A stretch of DNA of 64,000 nt from DUML01 sp050949905. Its GTDB lineage: Bacteria; Bacillota; Desulfitobacteriia; Desulfitobacteriales; Syntrophobotulaceae. Both the position numbers and the translations under genes were made by a program. The notes under the pieces were generated by a model. It saw only the letters and a list, made by a program, of their open reading frames with translations, had not been told where the DNA came from and ran no database searches. The stretch covers positions 124,001 through 188,000 of the forward strand of contig JBMNGP010000006.1 of NCBI GenBank assembly GCA_050949905.1. The letters are read 5' to 3'. Positions 8,632-18,557 of this stretch are shown here, piece after piece; position 1 is the first letter of the stretch; each line of letters opens with the position of its first letter.

Positions 8632-9675
8632 TCAAGCCATAATAAACATGCAATCACCAAAGCTGAAAAACCTATATCTTTCCTGGACAGCCTGGGCATA
8701 AGCCTGCAAAACCAAATCCCGCCCGGCAAAAGCGCTGACCAGCATAATCAGTGTCGAGCGAGGAAAGTGGAAATTGGTCAATAAAGCATCAATCACTTTA
8801 AACTGATAACCCGGATAAATAAAAATGTCAGTCCAACCTTCGTCAGCAGTAAGTTCCACAGTCTCTTTTGCAGGGCTTAAGTTAGCCGCAGATTCTAAAG
8901 TCCGCACTACCGTAGTACCGACGGCGATAACCCTCCGGCCTTCCTTTTTTGCTAAATTAATCCTCTCGGCCGTAACTTGATCCAGACGGAAATACTCAGA
9001 ATGCATCTGGTGTTCAGTAATATTCTCGGTTTTTACCGGTCGGAAAGTACCTAATCCTACATGCAGCAGAATCTCTAATACCTCTACGCCTTTATTTTTA
9101 ATGTTCTGCAGCAATTCTTCCGTAAAATGCAGCCCGGCAGTAGGAGCTGCTGCTGAACCGCTTTCTTTAGCATATACAGTTTGATACCTTTCCTTATCCT
9201 GCAGGTCGGCATGAATATAAGGCGGTAAGGGCATTTTACCCAGGTTATCCAAAACTTCCTCAAAGAGACCTGCAAAATCAAAGACCATAATACGATTACC
9301 ATTGGCCAAAATAGAGTCGAGTTTCCCGCTCAAAAGACCACCGCCAAAGATTACTTCCTGCCCTACTTTAAGTCTTTTTCCAGGTTTAATCAAGACCTCC
9401 CAAGAGTTGTTGCTAATTCTGCGCAAAAGCAAGACTTCAATTTGCGCTCCGGTGCCTTTTTTCTCACCTAAAAGCCTCGCCGGCATAACTTTGGTTTTAT
9501 TAAGTACCAAAACATCCCCAGGCTTTAAGAAATTCTCAAAATCTTTAAACGTATGGTGACTAATCTTACAGGTTGTTTTATTCAAGACCATCAGCCTGGA
9601 GGAATCCCTTGGTTCCAGGGGGTGTTGGGCAATTAATTCCGGCGGTAAATAATAATCAAAGTCTTCTAATTTCAT
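8632..9675 (-). CDS. queA: S-adenosylmethionine:tRNA ribosyltransferase-isomerase
   Basis: Transfers and isomerises the ribosyl group of SAM to preQ1-tRNA to give epoxyqueuosine. The protein starts MKLEDFDYYLPPELIAQ, with the family blocks RDSSRLMV, GDVLVLNKTKVMPARL, AAPTAGLHFTEELL and LLTNFHFPRSTLIMLV. A TTG two codons upstream (9681) is possible, but the ATG at 9673-9675 has better spacing to AAAGG and gives the typical N terminus. Downstream is tgt, which makes its substrate. Length of about 347 residues is standard. Confidence 0.95.
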   Translation of the reverse strand: MKLEDFDYYLPPELIAQHPLEPRDSSRLMVLNKTTCKISHHTFKDFENFLKPGDVLVLNKTKVMPARLLGEKKGTGAQIEVLLLRRISNNSWEVLIKPGKRLKVGQEVIFGGGLLSGKLDSILANGNRIMVFDFAGLFEEVLDNLGKMPLPPYIHADLQDKERYQTVYAKESGSAAAPTAGLHFTEELLQNIKNKGVEVLEILLHVGLGTFRPVKTENITEHQMHSEYFRLDQVTAERINLAKKEGRRVIAVGTTVVRTLESAANLSPAKETVELTADEGWTDIFIYPGYQFKVIDALLTNFHFPRSTLIMLVSAFAGRDLVLQAYAQAVQERYRFFSFGDCMFIMA

Positions 9676-9774
9676 TTTCAAGCCTTTCTTCCTAAATTAA
9701 TGCCAGCAACTTATAAAAGCGCATCTTACAGCTACTGATCTAAATCGGCCAAGCTAATCATACCTTTTATAATT

Positions 9775-11097
9775 CTAACGCTTTAAAATAAGGGAATTAT
9801 GGTAGTAATAAGCCAATATTTCCTTATAAGAATTGCCCTGCATAGCCATATTATAAGCACCCCATTGCGACATACCTACTCCGTGGCCCCAACCTCGGCC
9901 GTTGAAAACAAAAATACCAAAGTTGCGGGGGCGGTCGGCTAAACCCTCATTAGAACTTTTAAGGCGAGACAAAAGAGGGCCGGAGAAAGTACTATTTGGT
10001 TGGTAGCTAGCTATGGGTAAATACCCCCGAAAAAATTCATTGTTTGCTTCCATGCGGGGGAAGATGTAATTAACCTGAAATAATCTACTTAGGAAAGACT
10101 CTTTATCAAGTTCCCGGTTATAAGGGTAAAACTTTTGAAAAAATTGACCCCCGCTTACCGACTTTTCATTATCGAGCCAATCACGAAGAACAACCTGGTA
10201 AACCCGGCCTGAAGCATAAGTACTCAATTTGACTTCCCTCACTGGGGCTAAACCAAAACTTTCACCCAGAATATCGGCGGCAATAAAGAACCTCCACCTG
10301 TCAACATAACCGCCGATTCCCTGCGAAAAAGGGTCAGGGCGAGAAATATAATGCGGATCGTGATTTTTCCAAACATTTTGCGTTTCTTCCGAATACCCTC
10401 CGTTATGCGCTGAATAGAAAACGTGAATAGGTTCAAAGGTATTAAGATCAACTAAAATTTCCCCTTTAGTCTCTTCAACAGCTATACTGGCTTCACCCTC
10501 CACCGTCCTCCCCCAGTAAGCTTGATGGATATCGGGTGAATCAGTTATTCTACCCTGAGAATCCATATTTTTCAACAAGTAAGTGCGAGCGGCCACAGCT
10601 TGAGCTTTCAGAGCTTCAAAGCCCTTTGCTGCCCAGGCATTACTCATCTCAATCGGAACAACTCCCTTAAGGTAATCCTCGCTGTCCAACGTATTAAACA
10701 GTTTCCAATACATACCTTCTTTGGCTAACTCCAGGTCCCCCCGGTAACTAATCCAATCCCTATTTGGTTCTCTTATCCGAAAAATCCCCTTATTTGAGGT
10801 AAGAAACCTAACATTAGGCTCATCCAGGATAACCAAATCATTATTAGTAGAAAGGAAAACAGTAAGGCTGCTTTGACCTATGATAATCTTTTCCCCTACC
10901 GTGATTATTTGGGTTGACTTGTTATATTCAAGGGTATAGCTTCCTTGAGTAACCTCAAACTCTAGCCAACCTGGTTCAGGAAACTTCCAGATGAGTTCCA
11001 CGGTAACATCCCGAGCGTAACAAGAAGCCGGCAACAGCAAACAGATAAATAAAGTGTTTAGACATAAAAAAACTTTCTGTTTAAGAGAAGGTCTCAT
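9775..11097 (-). CDS. SpoIID/LytB-domain protein (exported, sporulation-type)
   Basis: About 440 residues from the chosen ATG at 11095-11097, which has GAGGGG 8 nt upstream and opens a signal peptide (MRPSLKQKVFLCLNTLFICLLLPASCYA). An ATG 23 codons upstream is possible but would bury the signal. After a beta-rich region come the SpoIID/LytB signatures YLKGVVPIEMS, EALKAQAVAARTYLL, FYSAHNGGYSEE and GRGWGHGVGMSQWGAYNMA. SpoIID is the lytic transglycosylase that thins peptidoglycan during engulfment. This protein shares the domain, but whether it is SpoIID itself or a paralogue is not clear. Its place between ruvB and queA is common in spore-forming Clostridia. Confidence 0.85.
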   Translation of the reverse strand: MRPSLKQKVFLCLNTLFICLLLPASCYARDVTVELIWKFPEPGWLEFEVTQGSYTLEYNKSTQIITVGEKIIIGQSSLTVFLSTNNDLVILDEPNVRFLTSNKGIFRIREPNRDWISYRGDLELAKEGMYWKLFNTLDSEDYLKGVVPIEMSNAWAAKGFEALKAQAVAARTYLLKNMDSQGRITDSPDIHQAYWGRTVEGEASIAVEETKGEILVDLNTFEPIHVFYSAHNGGYSEETQNVWKNHDPHYISRPDPFSQGIGGYVDRWRFFIAADILGESFGLAPVREVKLSTYASGRVYQVVLRDWLDNEKSVSGGQFFQKFYPYNRELDKESFLSRLFQVNYIFPRMEANNEFFRGYLPIASYQPNSTFSGPLLSRLKSSNEGLADRPRNFGIFVFNGRGWGHGVGMSQWGAYNMAMQGNSYKEILAYYYHNSLILKR

Positions 11098-11180
11098 GCC
11101 ATGTCCCCTCGACTGCAGTTCTTGAGAGCTTACCTTTAACTCTACTCTTAAACAGATTACCCACATTTAATAAGCAATAT

Positions 11181-12209
11181 TCAATTATTTTCCAGAAAAA
11201 GACTTTCTTGTTGTTGCGTGGCAGGAACAGCAAAACCTAAATGTTTATAGGCCTCACCGGTAAGCAGCCTTCCCCGGGGAGTACGTTGTAAAAATCCCAG
11301 TTGCAGTAAAAATGGTTCCACTACGTCTTCCAAAGTTTCAGCCTCTTCACCGACCGTTGCAGCTAAAGTTTCTAAGCCGACAGGCCCTCCCGCAAACTTC
11401 TGGATCATTGTCAACAGGATTTTTTTGTCCAGACTGTCTAAACCTAAGGGATCGACCTCCAGCTTCTCCAGTGCGCGGGAGGCAAGCTCTCTATCAATCA
11501 TTTCACTCCCCCAAAACTGGGCAAAATCTCTAACTCTCTTTAAGAGCCTATTGGCAACCCTTGGAGTGCCGCGGGATCTTCTGGCAATTTCCAGAGCGCC
11601 ATCCGCAGAAAGCCCAACTTGCAAAATGCGGGAAGCTCGCCCGACAATTTGCAAAAGTTCTTCTGTGGTATAAAACTCCAGCCTACAGATTACCCCGAAT
11701 CTATCCCTTAAGGGAGAAGTCAGCTGTCCTGCTCTGGTCGTTGCACCTACCAAGGTAAAGGGCGACAGCGATAACCTGATAGATCTGGCACTCGGTCCCT
11801 TGCCTATAACAATATCCAGGCAATTATCTTCCATAGCCGAGTATAAGACTTCTTCTGCTGTTCTGCTTAAACGATGAATTTCGTCAATAAAAAGAACATC
11901 CCGAGGTTCCAAAGATGTTAATAAAGCAGCCAGATCCCCCGGACGTTCAATTGCGGGGCCTGATGTTATTCGAATATTAACCCCCATCTCAGCAGCAATA
12001 ATATTGGCCATAGTGGTTTTGCCTAAACCCGGAGGGCCATATAAAAGCACATGGTCAAGGGCTTCACCTCTGCTTTGAGCTGCTTGGATAAAGACTTGGA
12101 GGTTTTCTTTGACCCTGGACTGACCTATATAATCTTGAAGTTTGGAAGGCCTCAAAGCTTCGTTCTCATAATCTTCGGGTCTTTCTCTGGCTGATATAAC
12201 TCTATCCAA
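11181..12209 (-). CDS. ruvB: Holliday junction branch migration helicase RuvB
   Basis: The AAA+ motor of the RuvABC resolvasome, 342 residues. Walker A is GPPGLGKTT (about residues 60-68), Walker B VLFIDEIHRL, sensor-1 GATTRAG, and a C-terminal winged helix ends in GFLQRTPRGRLLT. The start is TTG with AGGAGG 9 nt upstream. A 127-bp gap separates it from ruvA, longer than usual, but the genes share strand and function. Complete and typical. Confidence 0.96.
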   Translation of the reverse strand: MDRVISARERPEDYENEALRPSKLQDYIGQSRVKENLQVFIQAAQSRGEALDHVLLYGPPGLGKTTMANIIAAEMGVNIRITSGPAIERPGDLAALLTSLEPRDVLFIDEIHRLSRTAEEVLYSAMEDNCLDIVIGKGPSARSIRLSLSPFTLVGATTRAGQLTSPLRDRFGVICRLEFYTTEELLQIVGRASRILQVGLSADGALEIARRSRGTPRVANRLLKRVRDFAQFWGSEMIDRELASRALEKLEVDPLGLDSLDKKILLTMIQKFAGGPVGLETLAATVGEEAETLEDVVEPFLLQLGFLQRTPRGRLLTGEAYKHLGFAVPATQQQESLFLENN

Positions 12210-12336
12210 AGAATTTTACCTCCTATAATTTTAGATCTATCCCGCTATGCTGACATCTGCTGTTTAACGTTTGTCGGCTACATTTCTATAGGAAATATAA
12301 ATTATCAGCGCATTTAAAGTTATTTCAATAATATAG

Positions 12337-12927
12337 CTATTTCTTACTTACTAAAAGACGCAAGGCTTCCTTGATCTGATCTTCCGTAACATTAATACCT
12401 CTGGCTTGAACTTTCGTTAATGCCTCTCGGGCTTCCTGGCGAGAAAACCCTAAAGCCAGCAGGGTATCGAAAGCTTCAGCAGTAAGGTCGGCTGAATACC
12501 CGGCTTCTTCGGCGGCAGATTCCAGCTCAATATCTTTAATTTTTTCTTTTAATTCCAGGATTATCCTTTTGGCAGTTTTAGCGCCTATGCCCGGCACCTT
12601 AGTCAATTGAGAAACATCTTCCCGTAAAATAGCTATTTTTACCTGCTGGACAGAATAAACAGACAGAATACCTAAAGCAACCTTGGGGCCAATTCCGGAA
12701 ACGCTAAGAAGTTGAATAAAAAAATCCTTCTCCTCGGCACTATCAAACCCGCACAAAACAAGATCGTCTTCGCGAACCAAAAGATGGGTGTAAAAAACCC
12801 TATCTTCCCCTTTGGTGAAAGTGGCTAAGCGCCGGGGAACATGCAATAAATAGCCAATACCATTAACATCCAGGATTATTTTCTCACTATCCATACCCCA
12901 GACAGTTCCTCTTAACATCCCTATCAT
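12337..12927 (-). CDS. ruvA: Holliday junction DNA-binding protein RuvA
   Basis: Binds the four-way junction and loads RuvB. N-terminal OB fold from MIGMLRGTV, two helix-hairpin-helix motifs (VSGIGPKVALGIL and VPGIGAKTAKRIILEL), then a linker and the RuvB-binding C-terminal domain. I place the start at the ATG 12925-12927, which shares its A with the ruvC stop (TGATG) and lies 9 nt from GGAGG. A TTG two codons upstream is too close to that site. Translation is probably coupled to ruvC. Confidence 0.95.
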   Translation of the reverse strand: MIGMLRGTVWGMDSEKIILDVNGIGYLLHVPRRLATFTKGEDRVFYTHLLVREDDLVLCGFDSAEEKDFFIQLLSVSGIGPKVALGILSVYSVQQVKIAILREDVSQLTKVPGIGAKTAKRIILELKEKIKDIELESAAEEAGYSADLTAEAFDTLLALGFSRQEAREALTKVQARGINVTEDQIKEALRLLVSKK

Positions 12928-13418
12928 CAGCAATGCCCTCCAAATCTTGGGCCCACACTATGGGCATGACAAATAGCGATAGCCAGAGCATCAGCAGTAT
13001 CGTCAGGCTTTGGCATTTCCCTCAAAGCCAACAAAGCTCTAACCATATACTGGATTTGGTGTTTATCTGCTTTTCCATAACCTACCACTGCTTGTTTGAC
13101 TTGTAAAGGCGTATATTCATAGACCTCTATACTGTGCCGGGCTGCAGCTAAGAGAACTATCCCTCTCGCCTGTCCCACCGCAATAGCTGTTGTAGTATTT
13201 CTATTAAAAAACAATTCTTCCACAGCCACAGCCTGGGGTGAATATTTTAACAAAAGCTCTTCCAGCGAATCAAATAATTTTTTCAACCTTAGGGCCATGG
13301 GTAAATCTGCCGAAGTCCGCCAACAAGAATACTCCACCGCACTTAATACTTGTCCCTTTTTTTCGATTAAACCATAACCCATTAGGGCAGTTCCAGGGTC
13401 AATTCCCAGAATTAACAT
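12927..13418 (-). CDS. ruvC: Holliday junction endonuclease RuvC
   Basis: A 163-residue RNase H-fold resolvase. The acidic metal ligands are visible in ILGIDPGTALMGYG (D7), AVEELFFNRN (Glu) and PDDTADALAIAICHA (Asp pair). The start is an ATG after TAGGAG. It begins 9 bp after yebC and overlaps ruvA by one base, making yebC-ruvC-ruvA(-ruvB) one transcription unit, the usual order. Confidence 0.95.
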   Translation of the reverse strand: MLILGIDPGTALMGYGLIEKKGQVLSAVEYSCWRTSADLPMALRLKKLFDSLEELLLKYSPQAVAVEELFFNRNTTTAIAVGQARGIVLLAAARHSIEVYEYTPLQVKQAVVGYGKADKHQIQYMVRALLALREMPKPDDTADALAIAICHAHSVGPRFGGHC

Positions 13419-13427
13419 CTTAGGCTC

Positions 13428-14183
13428 CTACAGTTCTTCTTCCGCTAAGGAGTCCGCCAGGTCAAAATTAGTATAGACCTTTTGCGCATCATCGTGCCCT
13501 TCCAAGGAGTCAATCAATTTAATTACTTTTTTAGCCTGCTCAAGGTCAGAAATTTCAACTTGGTTATTAGGAATCAGGTTAAGAGCGGCATTTTCAATCG
13601 GCAAACCGTGATCAAGCAGGGCTTGCCTTACTTCTTGCATCAGGGCAGGTTCGGTAAATATTTCCCAGCTTTCATCTTCTTCGACAATATCTTCGGCACC
13701 CGCTTCCAGAGCTAAAAGCATCAGGTCATCTTCCTTAATAACCAGTTCTTCTTTGGGAATGGACAGCTGTCCTTTTTCCGTAAACATCCAGCTGACACTC
13801 CCAGACTCACCCATATTGCCTCCATTTTTGGAAAAGAGGTGCCTCATTTCGGAAGCTGTTCTATTCCTGTTATCCGTCATGATATCAACCATGATCGCTA
13901 CTCCCCCGGGACCATACCCCTCATAACGCAGTTCTTCATAGTTATCTCCTTCGCCCGCTCCGGCACCCTTTTGAATAGCTCTTTGGATATTATCATTTGG
14001 CATATTGGCGGCTTTGGCATTGTCTATGGCTATCTTCAAACGGAAATTACCGTTGGGATCGGCTCCTCCTGCCCGGGCAGCAACAATTATCTCTCTGGCG
14101 AGTTTAGTAAACATCCTACCTTTAATAGCATCACTTTTTGCCTTTTTGTGTTTAATATTAGCCCATTTAGAATGTCCGGCCAC
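13428..14183 (-). CDS. yebC: YebC/TACO1-family protein
   Basis: A 251-residue cytoplasmic protein beginning AGHSKWANIKHKKAKSDAIKGRMFTKLAREI, the hallmark of the family, with RYEGYGPGGVAIMVD and NRNRTASEMRHLFSKNGGNMGE further on. Members have been described as DNA-binding regulators and, more recently, as helping ribosomes through proline stretches; TACO1 is the mitochondrial relative. The translation role would fit with proline-rich IF2 in this genome, but that link is speculation. The start is GTG after GGGAGG. First gene of the ruv unit. Confidence 0.93.
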   Translation of the reverse strand: MAGHSKWANIKHKKAKSDAIKGRMFTKLAREIIVAARAGGADPNGNFRLKIAIDNAKAANMPNDNIQRAIQKGAGAGEGDNYEELRYEGYGPGGVAIMVDIMTDNRNRTASEMRHLFSKNGGNMGESGSVSWMFTEKGQLSIPKEELVIKEDDLMLLALEAGAEDIVEEDESWEIFTEPALMQEVRQALLDHGLPIENAALNLIPNNQVEISDLEQAKKVIKLIDSLEGHDDAQKVYTNFDLADSLAEEEL

Positions 14184-14393
14184 GTAAATTCCTCCCTGAA
14201 AATGAATATTTTCTTTTGATAATTATGATTTTCATTGGTAGCTTTGTTAACATGAAAATGCGCTACTAATTATTATTTTACCATGCCCGACTATTAACGG
14301 CAAAATACTCCCTTAAAAAGTTCATTGACTCCCCATATAATCCTAGTTAAAAAGCTTACTCCAGATTACATTAGTTAAGTTTCTAGCAACTAA

Positions 14394-16922
14394 CTAAATA
14401 GCTCTCCCGCTTCTCTTAGCAACCAAAACTTGCCCCAAGGCTAAACCGCCATCCCCAGCCGGTAATCGAAGAGGATAATATATTTTTACTCCAATCCTTT
14501 GGGCCAAAGCCAAGAGTGTTTCTGTCAAAAGTTTATTTTGAAAAACTCCTCCCCCAATAACCATTTCGTTATTCTCCAGGCCTAGAAGCAAAGCAGTCTC
14601 CAACATGGAAATTGCCAGTGAAAAATGGAAACGGCAAGCTATTTCCCCTCTCGTTTTTCTGTTTAAATAATCCTGAACAATTTTTTTAAGCAATAAATCT
14701 ATTTTAAGAGTGACTTTTCCTTCCTGGGTTTCTAACCAGATAGGATATAACTCTGCCGGCGAAGAGCGGACTATTTCATTATAACGTTCAATTAATTCCA
14801 GCCGGGCTTGTTTGCAATCCCTAAGAAGTTCACCTTCTAAAAGTTCCTGAGTCCTTGAGAGCCTGCTTAGGACTGCATTTTCCAGTTCAGAGACAATGCT
14901 GCTTTTAACATCGGTCTCAGGATGATTGTTACAAACAACATGATCACTGTTACAAACATCATAATCACCCACAGTTTGTTTAGCGCAGTTGATTAAACCT
15001 TCCTCCCTTGCCAGGTGCTTTTGTAGCCAAACAGTTGCTGTACTTTCCAGCTCAATTGCTGCTTGCCCCTCATAGGTGACCTCGGTGCAGACCCCCAATA
15101 GGCCGCTGACAGCATCAAAAAGACGACCGGCGCTGGAAGTCTCATAGATTTGCAAACCGCTTTTCAGTTGGCCGTCAAGAATTACTCTCTCCTCTGAAGA
15201 GAGCCTTTCCCTAAGAAATTGAGCACTGTGCCATTCTTCAGCAGAGAGGGTCTTTTGCAGATAGGCATAAGCGATCCGCAAAGGATGCTTCGCTCCGGCA
15301 TCACCGCCCGGTAAAGGCAAATATTCCAAATGCGCGCGCCTTTCAGCTCCCCCCGCATCACCATACAAAAATTCGAAACCCCAGATTTTGCCGTCTTGGC
15401 CATAGCCGGTTCCATCGCAAATAAGGCCAAGTATTGGCCTGCATAACCGGTGCTCCCCGCAAACACTGACCAAATGGGCATGATGGTGCTGAACAGCATG
15501 CTGAGGACAAGCCATGGACTTGGCCATTTTTGTTGTTGTATATTCGGGATGGAGGTCGTGGGCTACTTTTTGCGGGAAAATATTTACTACTCTTTGATAT
15601 GAAGAATATTCTTGATTAAAACGTTCAAAGTTTTCCAAGCCATGCATATCTCCAATATATTGGCTCATAAAAGCCATGTTTCCCATAGCAAGACAAAAAG
15701 CATTTTTCATTTCCCCGCCTAGACCGGCTATGGGAACCTGGAATTCTTCCTTTAGGACAATAGGCAGAGGTACATAACCCCGGGCTCTGCGGATAAAAGT
15801 CATTTGCTCCCCGACAAACTGAACAACGGAATCGTCACAGGGATGATAAATATCTCTGTTGTGCAGTAAAAAATAATCGGCTATTCCCTTTAATTCGCGC
15901 AGGGCAGTTTCATTTTCAAAAATGAGAGGCTGACCGCTTAAGTTGGCACTCGTCATAACTAAAAATTCAAAATCGCCTGTAAACAGAAGATGGTGTATGG
16001 GAGTGTAGGGCAGCATAATGCCTAAGGTATGCAAACCGGGGGCAACCTCGGAAGGAATTTTACTCTTAAGCTGATTTTGCCTAACCAAGAGAACAATCGG
16101 TGCCGCAGGGCTAGTCAAAACCTTCTTCTCCTGCTCGGAAATTTTCACTTCTTTAGCCGCTGCTTCAATACTTTTAGCCATTAGGGCAAAGGGCTTAGCG
16201 CCACGTTCTTTTAATTTTCTCAATCTGCGAATCGCTGCCTCATTAGTAGCATCACATACTAAATGAAATCCGCCTAAACCTTTAACAGCAAGAATAGCAC
16301 CCTCTGCTAAGAAGCTTAAACCAATCCCTTTCCCTTTTAATTCTCTGCCCTCAGCATCCGTTAATTTAAGCGCCGGCCCGCAAACATCACAAGCAATAGG
16401 TTGGGCGTGGAATCTTCTGTTCCGAGGATCTTCGTATTCTTTCCGGCAACTCGAGCACATCTGAAAAGCTTTCATGGTTGTCAGAGGGCGGTCATAAGGA
16501 CGGTCATAAATAATAGTATATCTGGGTCCGCAGTTCGTACAGTTAATAAAAGGATAGTGGTATCTTCGATCCTTGGGCGCAAACATCTCCTGTAAACAAT
16601 CCTTGCATGTTGCCACATCAGGAGCTATCAGAGTATCATTTTTGTCCGTTTTACTACTTTCAACAATCCGAAAATCCAGAAAATCCTCTCTGGGAACTTC
16701 TGTTTTTTCCTGAGAAAGAATAAAAGCAAGTGGCGGTTTTTCATCTAAGATTCTTTGCCAAAATATTTCAGTCTTTTCTCCTTCGGCGTGGATTTCTACC
16801 CCATCACTGGTGTTATTGATCCATCCTTTGATATTTAGTTCACGGGCTAGCCTATAGACAAAGGGCCGAAACCCAACTCCTTGTACTATGCCGTTAATAT
16901 GAATCCGATAAGCTCTCTCCAA
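14394..16922 (-). CDS. hypF: Carbamoyltransferase HypF for [NiFe]-hydrogenase maturation
   Basis: HypF makes the thiocyanate that becomes the CN ligands of the NiFe centre. Domains in order: acylphosphatase (INGIVQGVGFRPFVYRLA), two zinc-finger repeats (CKDCLQEM, CTNCGPRY, CSSCRKEY, CDVCG), a YrdC-like domain (LAVKGLGGFHLVCDA), and the Kae1-like domain (HDLHPEYTTTKMA, HHHAHLVSVCGEH, GGGVFQNKLLTETL). At 842 residues it is about 70-90 longer than usual, with an extra segment near residues 645-720 before the DYLNRKTRGEIACRFHFS block. The start is TTG with a weak ribosome site. No other hyp or hydrogenase gene is in the window. Confidence 0.93.
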   Translation of the reverse strand: MERAYRIHINGIVQGVGFRPFVYRLARELNIKGWINNTSDGVEIHAEGEKTEIFWQRILDEKPPLAFILSQEKTEVPREDFLDFRIVESSKTDKNDTLIAPDVATCKDCLQEMFAPKDRRYHYPFINCTNCGPRYTIIYDRPYDRPLTTMKAFQMCSSCRKEYEDPRNRRFHAQPIACDVCGPALKLTDAEGRELKGKGIGLSFLAEGAILAVKGLGGFHLVCDATNEAAIRRLRKLKERGAKPFALMAKSIEAAAKEVKISEQEKKVLTSPAAPIVLLVRQNQLKSKIPSEVAPGLHTLGIMLPYTPIHHLLFTGDFEFLVMTSANLSGQPLIFENETALRELKGIADYFLLHNRDIYHPCDDSVVQFVGEQMTFIRRARGYVPLPIVLKEEFQVPIAGLGGEMKNAFCLAMGNMAFMSQYIGDMHGLENFERFNQEYSSYQRVVNIFPQKVAHDLHPEYTTTKMAKSMACPQHAVQHHHAHLVSVCGEHRLCRPILGLICDGTGYGQDGKIWGFEFLYGDAGGAERRAHLEYLPLPGGDAGAKHPLRIAYAYLQKTLSAEEWHSAQFLRERLSSEERVILDGQLKSGLQIYETSSAGRLFDAVSGLLGVCTEVTYEGQAAIELESTATVWLQKHLAREEGLINCAKQTVGDYDVCNSDHVVCNNHPETDVKSSIVSELENAVLSRLSRTQELLEGELLRDCKQARLELIERYNEIVRSSPAELYPIWLETQEGKVTLKIDLLLKKIVQDYLNRKTRGEIACRFHFSLAISMLETALLLGLENNEMVIGGGVFQNKLLTETLLALAQRIGVKIYYPLRLPAGDGGLALGQVLVAKRSGRAI

Positions 16923-17019
16923 AAAATCTACCGCTTTCTTGACAAAAATTAAAAAAATAACCAGACTGGTAAAATCGCCCTGCTAATACTATCCAACTCA
17001 TTTTACACTCTAAATTATT

Positions 17020-17043
17020 TTAAAACAACTTTAATCCCGTCAA
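17020..17043 (-). promoter_or_regulatory. Possible promoter for hypF
   Basis: TTGACG at 17038-17043 (minus strand) is followed by an AATAAT-like box after about 18 bp in AT-rich sequence. It lies about 100 bp upstream of hypF and directly next to the 64-bp direct repeat. The -10 match is modest. Confidence 0.35.
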
Positions 17044-17045
17044 GA

Positions 17046-17109
17046 TAATTAAGCTTCATTCTTAAATGTAGATTGCAGTCCTAAAATAACTCAATATTCA
17101 GACTTTGGA
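17046..17109. repeat. 64-bp direct repeat, left copy
   Basis: Identical over 64 bp to 19123-19186. Its inner edge (17109/17110) is exactly where the IS1634-type transposase frame is cut; the last residues (PKSEY) of that ORF are encoded by the repeat. Outside the two repeats the sequence differs. Confidence 0.95.
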
Positions 17110-18557
17110 TCCAGTACCCCTTTAGTCACGCGAAAAGTCTCTTCAATCTCCCACAGACCGCGGTAAGTCTCAATCACTTCAATATCAGACATATCCAATT
17201 CACTGGTGACAATAGCGTAGTAGCCATCATACTTTGCTTCTTCAGCGACTTTTGCGTAATCAAGGACAGGACGCTCTTTAACTTTAAGAATTTCCCCGGT
17301 TTTTTCATCAAACTTCAAATTCTTCACATACTTGGCCGCGCCGTAAGAAGTGGCCTTCGTATATTTTTGAGGATTAGAAGCGAGATCATAAGCCTTTTTT
17401 AAGACCTCTTCACGCTCTGCCTGAGCCTTCAAAGCATATTTTCTTGCCCAGAAAACTACCTGCTTTTCATACACCGTTTTCTTAACTTTTTTTCCGCTAG
17501 AGAGCGTCACATTGATATCCCGGGCAATTATCCTGCTTTTAATCTTAAAATCAGTGTCCTCATCAACAGGCTTGCCATCTTTGCCTACATAGCCTTTAGC
17601 AGAGAGGACAAACTCTTTAAACTCCTTAGTAGCGCCTCTAACCGAAAAACTAAAAACATAGCCATTAAAATTTTTCCCTTTCTCCTTGCCTTGAAGATAA
17701 AAAATATTATCTCCCGTTATAATCCCCATGTCAGCAACAACAATAACCCTGCCGGTATCATAGTTTCTTCTCACTTCACCAATGACTGGTCTAAATGTCT
17801 CTTTATCTACCGTATTGCCTGGAAACAGTTCATAATGCAGCGGAATACCATCGGCATCCATAGCCAGCCCCATCTGCACAATTGGATCGCGTCGTTTTTC
17901 CTTGGATAATCCATGTTTACGAAACTCATCCGCTTGATCAATCTCAAAATAAAAATTCGTCACATCGTAATAGATAGTCTTAGTATTGCGCCCATATTTA
18001 GCAGCAATCTGAGCGTTCAAATATCTTTGAAATTCTTTAGAAATCTTAGAAAAGTGGGTAAGAGAGCGGTAAACATCCGCTAAAGAAAAGTTGAAGCGCT
18101 CGAAATACCGAGTTTTTTCCTCGAAAGCCTTCTTCTTGGAGCCGGGGGAAAGGAATCTGGATACAATAAGCAAAAGCATGATGGAATTTGTATTGTACTC
18201 AAAATTTTCATGCCTGGATTTATTTTTAAAAAACACATCCAGACCAAGTTCATGGTAAATCTTAAGTATTGCGGCATACCCGAAGTTTTTTCTGTTATCG
18301 GTACCGACAGAAAGCTTTTCATCCATATTGATTGACAAGGATACCTTTTTCTCAGATTTTTCTTCTTCGGTCATCTTGCGAGCTACTTCTTTGAAATGGG
18401 CGATAGGATCATCGTATTCTTTCGCAAGTTCGTCTAAGTAACCAAGGGACTTAACAGTCCGATCAGTAGAAATATTTGTTTTTGGATTTCTGTATTTCTG
18501 GGCAATAACAAGATAGGTTCTACCTGATTCCTTGCGATACGTTTTTTTCAGATACAT
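17091..18557 (-). pseudogene. IS1634-family transposase, C-terminus truncated
   Basis: A 488-residue ORF starting MYLKKTYRKESGRTYL after a GAGG site. It carries IS1634/IS4-type blocks: TIYYDVTNFYFE (first catalytic Asp), RDPIVQMGLAMDADGIPL, VIVVADMGIITGDN (second Asp), and late YDGYYAIVTSELD ... YRGLWEIEETFRVTK with the catalytic Glu. Family members continue for a further stretch after FRVTK. Here the frame runs into the 64-bp repeat at 17109 and stops. The element's other end interrupts an IS5-type transposase at about 18616. Catalytic residues are present, but the C terminus and one IS end are missing, so it is likely inactive. Confidence 0.8.

Noticed and set aside
13839..14219. Plus-strand ORF of 126 codons opposite yebC
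   Set aside because: Antisense to yebC; composition reflects the complement of yebC codons and no motif is visible.
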